A stretch of 64,000 nt of DNA from Halomonas urmiana. GTDB lineage: Bacteria; Pseudomonadota; Gammaproteobacteria; Pseudomonadales; Halomonadaceae. Under the pieces are notes generated by a model. It ran no database searches. It was given only the letters and a program-made list of their open reading frames with translations, and was not told where the DNA came from. Made by a program: the position numbers and the translations under genes. Below, piece after piece: positions 45,585 to 54,491 of this stretch. How positions within the stretch are numbered: the first letter of the stretch is position 1; each line of letters begins with the position of its first letter. The stretch is from contig NZ_VBUI01000004.1 of NCBI RefSeq assembly GCF_005780185.1, positions 124,001-188,000 on the forward strand, read 5' to 3'.

Positions 45585-48491
45585 ATGACGGATCCCTGCG
45601 CGCCCCTGCCCCGTGCCGTCGACTGCGGCTGTTGTGCCGGCATCGATGCCGCCACGCCGCGCCGCCTCTACAACCCGCGCGGGCTGGAGGCCATCGCCTA
45701 CCGAGTCGGGCGTCACGGCGACTTTCTCGAATCGCTGCGCGCGCGCCTCTCCAGCGCTGACCTTCCCGCCCTGGCCGCCCTGACCACCCGGGAAGCCAAC
45801 GATTTCACCCTGGCCCTCGGCGACGCCCTGGCCAGCTCGCTGGATGTCCTCACCTTCTACACCGAGCGCCTCGCCAACGAGCACTACCTGCGTACCGCCA
45901 CCGAGCGCCTCTCGGTGCGCGAGATGGCGCGCCTGATCGGCTATGAACTCGCCCCGGGCGTGGCCGCGAGCACCTACCTGGCGTTTACCCTCAAGAGCGT
46001 GCCCGGCGCGTCGGTCGCCCCCATCACCGTGCCGGTCGGCACCCGGGTGCAGAGCGTGCCCGGCCAGGACGAGCAGGCGCAGAGCTTCGAGACCGTCGCG
46101 TCGACTCCGGCCCGCGCCGAGTGGAACGCCATCCCGGTGAAGGCGAGCACGCCCTGGCGTCCCGCCAAGGGCGATACCGCGCTGTGGCTCGACGGCCTCG
46201 CCACCCAGCTGCAGCCCGGCGACGCCATCCTCATCGTCGGCCAGGCGCGCCTCGACGCCCCGGGCAGCGAACACTGGGACGTGCGCGTGCTCGACGCCGT
46301 CGCGCCCGACACCGCCGCGCAGCGCACCCGGGTCAGCTGGCGGGAGCCGCTGGGCAGCGTCTTCCCGCCCATGGACCCGGCCGCCACCGCCGCTCAGGTG
46401 CACGTGTTTCGCCAGCGCACGGCGCTGTTCGGGCATAACGCCCCCGATGCGAACCTGATGAGCGCCAACAACAGCGATTCGAACGTCGGCCAGCTGATCG
46501 ACCAGGGCGGCAACAGCGGCTCGATAATCCATGTGTTCATCGACAAGGGGGGCAGTCCGGGCTCGCTTCTCGATAGCGCCTTCACCGCCAAGAAGACCGG
46601 CACACTCTGGGAGTGGAAAGACTTCTCGATCGCGCCGCCCGCCATCGACCTCGCCACCGATAACCCCAAGATCGTCGCCGACAGCTGGGTCGCGCTGGTG
46701 TCGAACGAACCCGACCGCGGCAGCCCCGAGCTGCCCGGCTACACCGAGCTCTATCGCGTCGCCAGGGTCATGCAGCTGACCCGCAGCAACTTCGGTATCT
46801 CCGGCAAGATCACCCGGGTCACGCCCGACACCACCGAGAACCTGACCCCTGAGCGCTTTACCCTGCGCCGCACCCTGGCCCTGGCCCAGAGCGAGCGCCT
46901 GGTCCCCACGGCCACGCCGCTGTGGCATCCCGTCCACGGCGACCATCTCGTTCTCGATCGGCGCGTCGACGGCCTGCACCCGGGCCAGCCGCTAGCGCTC
47001 ACCGGCCGACGTCAGCGTCTCTCGCTTGCCTCCGAGGCCACCGGCCTGAGCCTCGTCCTCGACAGCGGCGAGAGCGTTCCCCTCGAGGGCGGCGATGAGC
47101 TGTTCATGGCGGCCCCCGCGGTGCGAGTGATCGGCAAGTCGAACCTCAAGGCGCTCGACGCCGAGACCTTCGCCGCCCTGATCGGCCAGCCGGGCGTGCA
47201 CCTTCGCCTTGCACTGATCGACCGGGACGCTCGCCAGGGCACCCTGGAGGTCGACGCCGACCGCATTCGCCTCGCGCCGGGGCGCAGCGACGACCCGGCG
47301 GTCAGCGAGATCGGGGTGATCGACACCATCGTGGAAACGACGCCCCCCAGCCGCGACCACACCCGGCTGCGCCTGCAAGAAGCCACGGCGCATGTGTTCG
47401 AGCGCGCCAGCCTGCGGATCAACGCCAACGTGGCGCCTGCCACCCACGGCGAGGGCGTCGAGGCGATACTCGGCAGCGGTGATGCCGGCGCGGCCAACCA
47501 GCGCCTGGCCCTCGACCAGGCGCCGCTCACCTTCGTCGGCGCCGACACGCCGAGCGGTCGCGCCTCGACCCTGGAAGTACGCGTCAGCGACGTCCAGTGG
47601 CAGGAAGTGGCGACGCTGCACGGCCAGCCCCCCGACCGCCATGTCTTCGCGACCCGCCAGGACGACGCCGGCCGCACCACCGTGCAGTTCGGCGACGGCC
47701 GCGAGGGCGCCCGGCTGCCCAGCGGCGAGAGCAACGTGCGGGCGCGCTACCGCAAGGGGCTGGGCACATCCGGCAACCTGGCGTCGGGTACGCTCACCAC
47801 CCTGCTGAGCCGACCGCTGGGGGTGAGCGAGGCGACCAACCCAGTGCCGGCTACCGGCGGCGAAGACGCCGAAACGCTCGCCAGGGCCCGGCACAACGCC
47901 CCGCTCACCGTGCTCACCCTGGAGCGCGCGGTGTCTATCGACGACTACGCCAACTTCGCCCGCGCCTTCGCCGGCATCGACAAGGCACACGCCCTGTGGC
48001 TTCCCGCCGGGCCGGCCCAGGGAATATGGCTGACCCTCGCCGGCGTCGACGGCGCCGAGCTGCCCGTCACCGGCGACACCCTGGCCAACCTGCGACAGGC
48101 ACTGGTCCGCTATGGTGCCCCCCTGGTACCGCTGCGGCTGGTGAACTACCTCGACGCCCGCTTTCGCTGCCGTCTGTCGCTCAAGGTGCTCGCCAGCTTA
48201 GAGCCGGATCCGGTGATGGCCAGGGTCGAGGCCGCCCTGCGCGATCGTTTCGGCTTTGCACGGCGCGCGTTCGGGCAGGCCGTGTCGGTGGACGAGGTGG
48301 CCGCCGTGGCGCAGGCGGTGCGCGGCGTCGAGGCGGTGCATGTCACACGACTGCACCGCACCGGCACATCGCCCACCGTGGTGCCGCGGCTGTTCGCGGC
48401 CCTGCCGGTGGCCTCGCTCACCGAGCTGCCCCAGGCCGCCGAGCTGCTCACCCTGGACGCGGCCCCGATCGAGCTGGAGGTGCTGCCATGA
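45585..48491 (+). CDS. Large baseplate J-type assembly protein 2 (Afp12-like)
   Basis: The 968-residue protein pairs with the preceding one to build the wedge. Its N-terminal region has the block YNPRGLEAIAYRVGRHGDFLESLRARLSS ... TLALGDALASSLDVLTFYTERLANEHYLRTATERLSVREMARLIGYELAPGVAASTYLAF. A long beta-rich middle follows, and then the J-like C-terminus (RHNAPLTVLTLERAVSIDDYANFARAFAGIDKAHALWL ... DRFGFARRAFGQAVSVDEVAAVAQAVRGVEAVHVTRLHRTG). The open frame extends upstream inside the previous gene, but the ATG at 45585 follows GGAGG and matches the family start. Its stop overlaps the next ATG. Confidence 0.9.
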   Translation: MTDPCAPLPRAVDCGCCAGIDAATPRRLYNPRGLEAIAYRVGRHGDFLESLRARLSSADLPALAALTTREANDFTLALGDALASSLDVLTFYTERLANEHYLRTATERLSVREMARLIGYELAPGVAASTYLAFTLKSVPGASVAPITVPVGTRVQSVPGQDEQAQSFETVASTPARAEWNAIPVKASTPWRPAKGDTALWLDGLATQLQPGDAILIVGQARLDAPGSEHWDVRVLDAVAPDTAAQRTRVSWREPLGSVFPPMDPAATAAQVHVFRQRTALFGHNAPDANLMSANNSDSNVGQLIDQGGNSGSIIHVFIDKGGSPGSLLDSAFTAKKTGTLWEWKDFSIAPPAIDLATDNPKIVADSWVALVSNEPDRGSPELPGYTELYRVARVMQLTRSNFGISGKITRVTPDTTENLTPERFTLRRTLALAQSERLVPTATPLWHPVHGDHLVLDRRVDGLHPGQPLALTGRRQRLSLASEATGLSLVLDSGESVPLEGGDELFMAAPAVRVIGKSNLKALDAETFAALIGQPGVHLRLALIDRDARQGTLEVDADRIRLAPGRSDDPAVSEIGVIDTIVETTPPSRDHTRLRLQEATAHVFERASLRINANVAPATHGEGVEAILGSGDAGAANQRLALDQAPLTFVGADTPSGRASTLEVRVSDVQWQEVATLHGQPPDRHVFATRQDDAGRTTVQFGDGREGARLPSGESNVRARYRKGLGTSGNLASGTLTTLLSRPLGVSEATNPVPATGGEDAETLARARHNAPLTVLTLERAVSIDDYANFARAFAGIDKAHALWLPAGPAQGIWLTLAGVDGAELPVTGDTLANLRQALVRYGAPLVPLRLVNYLDARFRCRLSLKVLASLEPDPVMARVEAALRDRFGFARRAFGQAVSVDEVAAVAQAVRGVEAVHVTRLHRTGTSPTVVPRLFAALPVASLTELPQAAELLTLDAAPIELEVLP

Positions 48492-50545
48492 GCCCCGAGA
48501 CCCAGCGCCTATTCGACCTGCTCCCGGCCATTCACCGCCTGCGCGATGCCGAACTCGCCCGAGCGCTGGGCCTGGCGCGCGGCCCCCTCGAAGAACTGGT
48601 GACGGTGCTCGCCGAGCAGCTGGAGGTCGCCGAGGAGGGTCTCGAGCAGCTCCACGACGACCTGTTCATCGAGACCTGCGCCGACTGGGTGGTGCCCTAT
48701 CTCGGCGACCTGATCGGCTATCGCGGCCTGCACGACGTCGGCGACGGCGCCAGCGCGCGTGCCGAGGTGGCCCACACCATCGCGCTGCGCCGGCGCAAGG
48801 GCACGGCCCTGGTGCTCGAGCAGCTGGCCCGCGACGTCACCGGCTGGGATGCTCGGGCGGTGGAGTATTTCCAGCGACTGTGTACCACCCAGTACATGAA
48901 CCACCCCCGCCGCCACAGCCTCCAGTCACCCGATCTGCGCCACGGGGCGGCGCTGGAGTGGCTCGACAGCGTCTTCGAGAGCGCCAACCGCAGCGTCGAG
49001 GTGCGACGCATCGAATCCGGCCGCGGGCGCCACAACCTGCCCAACGTCGGCCTGCACCTGTGGCGGATCCGGGCCTATCCGCATCGCGACTCACCCGCCA
49101 CGCGCGCCGGTCCGCGTCGTTACCGGGCCAGCCCCCTGGGGCATGATCTGCCGCTGTATAACCGGCCCCGGGCCGAGGACGACATCACCCACCTGGCGGA
49201 GCCGGACAACGTGCCGCTGCCGCTAACCCGCCGCCGGCTGCACGAGGCGCTGGCCCGCCACTACGGCGCCCCCGACGCCGCCCCACGCCCAGCGCTCTCG
49301 CTGCGGGTCGGCCAGGACGTCATCCCCCGCGAGCAGATCCGCATCTGCAATCTCTCGGACGAGGGCGCGAGCTGGGCCCACACCCCGCCGCCCGACGGCA
49401 CCTACGCCCTCGACCCGGTACTGGGGCGCATCGCCCTGCCGGCGGATGCCCCCGACCCGGCGGACGTCTGGCTCCACTGGCAGGAGGGCTTCTGCGCCGA
49501 CCTCGGCGGCGGCGAATATTCCCGCCTGGCCACGCTGCCCACGCCGGCGGACACGACCAACGTGCAACACGTACCCGATGACCAGCCGACGCTGGCCGCC
49601 GCCCTCACCGCGCTAGGGGGCGACGGCGTGATCGAAATCACCAACAGCGCCCGCTACAGCGAGACCCTGACCCTCGAGGTGGCGGCCGGCGGCAGCCTCG
49701 AGATCCGCGCCGCCGACGTCCACCGGCCGACCCTCGACCTCGGCGGGCTCAGCGTGCACGGCGGCGAACACAGCGCCTGCCGCCTGAACGGCCTGCTGAT
49801 CACCGGCACGCCGCTCAGCGTGCCCGATGCCGACGGCAACGCCCTGTCGCGCCTCGAGCTTGCGCACTGCACCCTGGTGCCCGGCATCGGCCTGAATCCC
49901 GACGGCTCGCCGACCGACCCGGTCACCCCTAGCCTCAGACTCGAGCTCGCGGGTCTCGAGACCCGGCTCACCCGCTGCATCGTCGGCGGCGTGCGCAGCC
50001 ACGAGCGCGCCGCCTTCCGCGCCACGGACTGCCTGATCGACGCCATCGCCCCCCAGGGGGTCGCCTACGCCGCCCTCGACGACGAGGGCCCGGGCGCGGT
50101 GCTGTCGCTGTGCAGCTGCACGGTCATCGGCAAGCTCCATGCCAGCGAGATCGCGTTGGTCTCCAACACCATCCTGCTGGCGGCACTGACCAGCGACGCC
50201 GGCTGGGCGGCCCCGGTGCTTGCGGTTCGCAAGCAGATCGGCTGCGTGCGCTACTCCTGGCTGCCCCTGGCGTCCATCGTGCCCCGGCGCCACCGCTGCC
50301 AGCCCGACCCGGCCGCCGATGGCCCGGATATCGCCCCACGCTTCAACTCGCTGCATTACGGCACCCCGGCCTACGGCCAGCTCGCCGCGGCCACCCCGCC
50401 GGAGATCCTATGCGGCGCCGACGACGAGAGCGAGATGGGCGTCTATCACCATCTCGCCGGCGCCCTGCGCGAGACCAACCTGCGCATCCGACTCGCCGAG
50501 TATCTGCGGGTGAGCCTGCGGGCCGGCATCTTTCACGAATCCTGA
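48488..50545 (+). CDS. Tail-I-type baseplate protein with C-terminal beta-helix
   Basis: The first about 200 residues of this 685-residue protein are like phage tail protein I / baseplate periphery proteins (FDLLPAIHRLRDAELARALGLARGPLEELVTVLAEQLEVAEEGLEQLHDDLFIETCADWVVPYLGDLIGYRGL). They include the helical RRKGTALVLEQLARDVTGWDARAVEYFQRL. A beta-rich middle is followed by a right-handed parallel beta-helix region (about 360-570), with repeating short strands such as GVIEITNSARYSETLTLEVAAGGSLEIRAADVHRPTLDLGGLSVHGG. Beta-helices often bind glycans, so the protein may combine baseplate and surface-binding roles. It has ATGA overlap with the J-type gene and lies 15 nt before the DUF6519 gene. Confidence 0.8.
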   Translation: MSPETQRLFDLLPAIHRLRDAELARALGLARGPLEELVTVLAEQLEVAEEGLEQLHDDLFIETCADWVVPYLGDLIGYRGLHDVGDGASARAEVAHTIALRRRKGTALVLEQLARDVTGWDARAVEYFQRLCTTQYMNHPRRHSLQSPDLRHGAALEWLDSVFESANRSVEVRRIESGRGRHNLPNVGLHLWRIRAYPHRDSPATRAGPRRYRASPLGHDLPLYNRPRAEDDITHLAEPDNVPLPLTRRRLHEALARHYGAPDAAPRPALSLRVGQDVIPREQIRICNLSDEGASWAHTPPPDGTYALDPVLGRIALPADAPDPADVWLHWQEGFCADLGGGEYSRLATLPTPADTTNVQHVPDDQPTLAAALTALGGDGVIEITNSARYSETLTLEVAAGGSLEIRAADVHRPTLDLGGLSVHGGEHSACRLNGLLITGTPLSVPDADGNALSRLELAHCTLVPGIGLNPDGSPTDPVTPSLRLELAGLETRLTRCIVGGVRSHERAAFRATDCLIDAIAPQGVAYAALDDEGPGAVLSLCSCTVIGKLHASEIALVSNTILLAALTSDAGWAAPVLAVRKQIGCVRYSWLPLASIVPRRHRCQPDPAADGPDIAPRFNSLHYGTPAYGQLAAATPPEILCGADDESEMGVYHHLAGALRETNLRIRLAEYLRVSLRAGIFHES

Positions 50546-50560
50546 GAGAGGGAGTCCATC

Positions 50561-53500
50561 ATGAGTTTCGATCTGAGCCGCGTCCGCTTCGATGCCCGAC
50601 GGGACTTTCTCGGCGTCGTCATGCAGCAGGGCCGGGTGCAGCTGGACGCCGACTGGAACGAGTGGGTCGCCCAGCTCGCGCGGCGCCTCCAGGCCGGCAC
50701 CCTGGACACCCTGGGCGGCAACGCGGTGCCGCGCATCACCCCCGAGGGCTTCCGCATCGAGGCCAGCGGCGGCGCACTGACCATCGGCGTGGGGCGAATC
50801 TACGTCGACGGGCTGCTGGCCGAGAACCACGGCGGTCCGCCCGAGGCCTGGGCATCGCGTCTCGCCGAGGCGGTCGGCACCGCGCCGCTCGACTATAGCG
50901 ACCAGCCCTACTACCCCGAGCCGCCGGCCCTGCCCGAGGGCCCGGGGCCGCATCTGGTATATGCCGACGTCTGGCAGCGCGAGGTCACCGCGGTGATCGA
51001 CCCGACGCTGATCGAGCCGGCGGTGGGCGTGGAGACCACGGGCCGCCTGCAGACCGTCTGGCAGGTCAAGGTGCTCCCCGAGGTGGGCGACATCGGCTGC
51101 ACCACCGACCCCGCCGATATCCCCGGCTGGCCGGCCGCCATCGCGCCCTCGGGCGCGCGGCTGATCACGGCCACCGCCGCCACGACCCCGGAGCCCGATC
51201 CCTGCCGGGTGCCGCCCCAGGCCGGCTATCGCGGCCTGGAGAACCAGCTCTACCGGGTCGAGGTGCATACCGGCGGCGCCCTGGGCAGCGCCACCTTCAA
51301 GTGGTCGCGGGACAACGCCAGCGTCGCCTCCCGGGTCACCCATATCAATCCGGCGCGCACCCGCATCACCGTGGAGAGTCTCGGTCGCGACGAGGTGCTG
51401 GGCTTTCACGCGGGTGACTGGGTGGAGGTGACCGACGACTGGCGCGAGCTGCACGGCCTGCCCGGCGAACTGCGCCGTATCCGGCCGGGCGATGGCGTGG
51501 ATGCCACCGCCCGCACCCTCGAGTTCGATGTCGCGCTCACCGACGGCTGGTTTCCGGTGGACGGCCAGGACGCCACCGACGCGACCCGCCATACCCGGGT
51601 GCGCCGCTGGGACCAGTCCGGGCAGGTGCGTCTCGAGGACGGCAGCCCCCTGGCCGGCCATGACCTGGACGCCCCCGGCAGCAGCGGCGAGATCAGCATC
51701 CCGCCGGCCGGCACGCGGCTGCTGCTCGAGCACGGCATCCTGGTCGAGTTCGACCTCGACCCGGCCGGTAGCGACTTCCATTCCGGCGACCACTGGGTGT
51801 TCACCGCGCGCAGCGAGCAGGCCGATATCGAGCGGCTCGACCGGGCGCCGCCACTGGGCATCCACCATCACTATGCGCGCCTCGCACTGGTCAGCTTCCC
51901 CGATGACGAGACCGACTGCCGGACGCTATGGCCTCCGCTGCCCGCCGACGAGAGCTGCGCGTGCACGATCTGCGTGTCGGCCGAGGGCCATAACGACGGC
52001 ACGGCGACCATCCAGCAGGCCATCGATGCGATCAAGGACAGCGGCGGCACCCTCTGCCTGGGCATCGGCCGCTACGCGATCGACACGCCGCTCGACGTGC
52101 ACGACGCTCGCTCGCTGCGCATTCGTGGGCAGGGCTGGGCGACGCTGCTGGTCGGCCAGCGCCCGGGCACGCTACTCGACGTCGCCGACGGCACCGGCGT
52201 GGCCGTTGAGGACTTTACCGTCATCGGCGTGGCCAGCGAGGGCGTCACGCCCCTGATGGCGGTGCGCGACACCATCGACTTTCGCGCCGAGCATCTCAAC
52301 GTGCTCGGGCTGGCCGCCACCAATGATGCCACCAGCGTGGCCATCGGCCTGACCGGCAACCTGCTCGGGGTTCGCATCGAGGCGTGTGCGCTGGTGGCCG
52401 AGCGCGGCATCGCCCGGGTCGCCGGCGGCGATCGCGACTACCTGCTGACCGGCGAGCTGCACATCGCCCGCAACCTGATTCTCGCCGACCGGCGCGGGAT
52501 CAGCCTGGACGGCCTGTGCCTGCACTACGCCAGCACGCGTCTCGAGGGCAACCTGGCGCTACTCGGCCGCGAGGCGGCCATCGTCGCCACCGGCGCCACC
52601 CTGCCCGGCTCACCGCTGGCGATCACCGACAACGTGATCCATACCCTCGGCGACGGCATCCGCGCCGGCGTGGATGCGCTGGCCATCGAGGGCAACGACA
52701 TCACCGGCCAGCAGGGCAGTGGCGACGGCATCGTGCTCGAGAAGGGGCTCGACCCCATCGCCCTCGACGGCGTGCGCGTGTGCCGCAATCGGCTGCGCAC
52801 GCTGGGCGGCCATGCCATTGTCGTCACCCACCGGCTGGAAGAGGCGGTTGTCGCCGACAATCACATCGACGGCATAGGCCTCGGGGCGCTGGTGATGAGC
52901 GAGGGCGGCGCGGCCGGCCAGCTGCGCCTGAGCGGCAACCACTGCGACCGGCTCGGCCTGGCCGTGAGCGGCGACGACCTTGCCTTCGCCGCCCTGCAGC
53001 TGGTGCGCGTCGAACGCGGTGAGGTGCTCGACAACGTGCTGGCCCATGTGGCCCGCCAGGCCGTCGCCAGCCCCGCCATCGATGCGCTGCGGGCCGTGGG
53101 GGTCGGCCAGCTGCGCATCGCCGGCAATCGCTTCCACGGCATCGGCCCCGACCGCAGCGCCGGTCCCATCGTCGCCGCTCGCCTGCTGTTGCCCCTGGAC
53201 CATCTCGTCTTCGCCGACAACAGCATCGACCGGCTCGGCGACGACGATCCGTCACCGAGCCTCGCTGAGTGGCGCGCCCTCGAGATCACCCCGACGCCCA
53301 GGCGCAGCCCGCGCTATCGCGCCGCCGCGGCCTTCGTCATGGCGGAGCGGGATACCGATGCCGCGGCTGCCGCCCGCGCCGCCCCCGCCTATGTGGTGAC
53401 CGACACCCTGGTCAGCGCCCTGCCGGTCGCCGTCGGCCAGGTGTCGATCCGCGGCAACCGCCTGCGCGCGCACTTCTCAAGCACCCCGTTGATTCGCTGC

Positions 53501-53776
53501 GCCAGCGTCGATACTTGCCTGTTTGCCGACAACGTCTGCGAAGCGATTGTCGAGGAAGGCGCCAAGGAGCCGCTGCTCGGCCAGCTGAGCGCACGCGCGC
53601 TCAATGCCAGCCACAACCGGCTGATTGCACCGGGCGATTTTCAAACACTCTGGCTCTTCCCGGTCGGGCACCAGCAGGCCATCGTCATCGGCAACACCAG
53701 TACGGGACCCATCGACGTGCCCACCGGCAGTCCCGTTCCCCCGGACATCACTCTCACCAACCTCATCGGCATCTGA
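50561..53776 (+). CDS. DUF6519 / right-handed beta-helix protein, candidate receptor binder
   Basis: The 1071-residue protein begins MSFDLSRVRFDARRDFLGVVMQQGRVQLDADWNEWVAQLARRLQ, the DUF6519 start seen in eCIS loci. A beta-rich region follows (FKWSRDNASVASRVTHIN ... DHWVFTARSEQADIERLDRAPPLGIHHHYARLALVSFP). From about residue 470 it is a parallel beta-helix (ATIQQAIDAIKDSGGTLCLGIGRYAIDTPLDVHDARSLRIRGQG and about fifteen further coils with repeating xxxGNxI/IxGN turns). With no classical tail fibre in the cluster, it is the best candidate for target recognition, perhaps with carbohydrate binding; this is inference. A GAGAGGGAG ribosome-binding region precedes the ATG. Confidence 0.8.
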   Translation: MSFDLSRVRFDARRDFLGVVMQQGRVQLDADWNEWVAQLARRLQAGTLDTLGGNAVPRITPEGFRIEASGGALTIGVGRIYVDGLLAENHGGPPEAWASRLAEAVGTAPLDYSDQPYYPEPPALPEGPGPHLVYADVWQREVTAVIDPTLIEPAVGVETTGRLQTVWQVKVLPEVGDIGCTTDPADIPGWPAAIAPSGARLITATAATTPEPDPCRVPPQAGYRGLENQLYRVEVHTGGALGSATFKWSRDNASVASRVTHINPARTRITVESLGRDEVLGFHAGDWVEVTDDWRELHGLPGELRRIRPGDGVDATARTLEFDVALTDGWFPVDGQDATDATRHTRVRRWDQSGQVRLEDGSPLAGHDLDAPGSSGEISIPPAGTRLLLEHGILVEFDLDPAGSDFHSGDHWVFTARSEQADIERLDRAPPLGIHHHYARLALVSFPDDETDCRTLWPPLPADESCACTICVSAEGHNDGTATIQQAIDAIKDSGGTLCLGIGRYAIDTPLDVHDARSLRIRGQGWATLLVGQRPGTLLDVADGTGVAVEDFTVIGVASEGVTPLMAVRDTIDFRAEHLNVLGLAATNDATSVAIGLTGNLLGVRIEACALVAERGIARVAGGDRDYLLTGELHIARNLILADRRGISLDGLCLHYASTRLEGNLALLGREAAIVATGATLPGSPLAITDNVIHTLGDGIRAGVDALAIEGNDITGQQGSGDGIVLEKGLDPIALDGVRVCRNRLRTLGGHAIVVTHRLEEAVVADNHIDGIGLGALVMSEGGAAGQLRLSGNHCDRLGLAVSGDDLAFAALQLVRVERGEVLDNVLAHVARQAVASPAIDALRAVGVGQLRIAGNRFHGIGPDRSAGPIVAARLLLPLDHLVFADNSIDRLGDDDPSPSLAEWRALEITPTPRRSPRYRAAAAFVMAERDTDAAAAARAAPAYVVTDTLVSALPVAVGQVSIRGNRLRAHFSSTPLIRCASVDTCLFADNVCEAIVEEGAKEPLLGQLSARALNASHNRLIAPGDFQTLWLFPVGHQQAIVIGNTSTGPIDVPTGSPVPPDITLTNLIGI

Positions 53777-53787
53777 CGGAGGCGCCC

Positions 53788-54288
53788 ATGGCCATTGCCA
53801 CCTACCGCGGCGAAAAGACGGTCGCCGAGCTCGCCACCAGGCTCTACACGCGCCTCACCTTGCGCCAGCGAGACAAGGCCGAGACCGCGCTGCTCAGGGC
53901 TAACCCCCGGCTGCGCGACCTGAAGCGCCTGCCCCAGGGCGCGGTGCTCGAGGTGCCGACACTCGACGGCCCGCGCCTGCGCGCCCGAGGCGATGCCGCA
54001 GCCCCCATCGACGAAATCGGCGATGAGGTGTCGGCGGCGCTAAAGGCCTTCGGCCAGCGGCTCGAGACACGCTTCGAGACCGACCAGAAGGACACCCAGG
54101 TCGCGCTCAAGCTGATGAAGAGCGCCGCCTTCAAGCGGGTGCTCGGCGAGCACCCGGAGCTGGAAAAGAGCGTCAATCTCGCCGCCAAGACGCTGACCAC
54201 CCGCAGCAAGGCAACGGTGGAGCGGCAGAAGGCCGTCGAGACGGCACTCAAGCAGGCCCTGGCCGGCCTCGAGAAGGGGCCGCGGTAG
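53788..54288 (+). CDS. LysM-like coiled-coil protein of unknown role
   Basis: The 166-residue protein starts MAIATYRGEKTVAELATRLYTRLTLRQRDKAETALLRANPRLRDLKRLPQGAVLEVPTL. This reads like a LysM/tail-X module (repetition of hydrophobics ending in LPxGxxLxVP). Residues 65-166 are a Lys/Glu-rich helix likely to coil (RLETRFETDQKDTQVALKLMKSAAFKRVLGEHPELEKSVNLAAKTLTT). The ATG at 53788 follows GGAGG; the longer open frame upstream is shadow of the beta-helix gene. It closes the contiguous structural operon, and a 203-nt gap follows. It could be a small peptidoglycan or baseplate binder, or the remnant of a tape measure; neither is shown. Confidence 0.7.
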   Translation: MAIATYRGEKTVAELATRLYTRLTLRQRDKAETALLRANPRLRDLKRLPQGAVLEVPTLDGPRLRARGDAAAPIDEIGDEVSAALKAFGQRLETRFETDQKDTQVALKLMKSAAFKRVLGEHPELEKSVNLAAKTLTTRSKATVERQKAVETALKQALAGLEKGPR

Positions 54289-54491
54289 CCGTAGCCGCTC
54301 GGCCCTTCATTGGGTTCTTCACAGATCCGCGTGACGCCGCGAATCTGCCGGAACGAATGGCGTGGGAGAGTTGCTAAACTGAAGGGGCTCTGGTCCGGGA
54401 CTGACATCTTGCTGATGTGACGGCACCGGTCAGCCATTCCTTACAGTGCGCGCGGAGAGCCGCGGCACGAGGCCCGACAGGGAGTGCCGAG

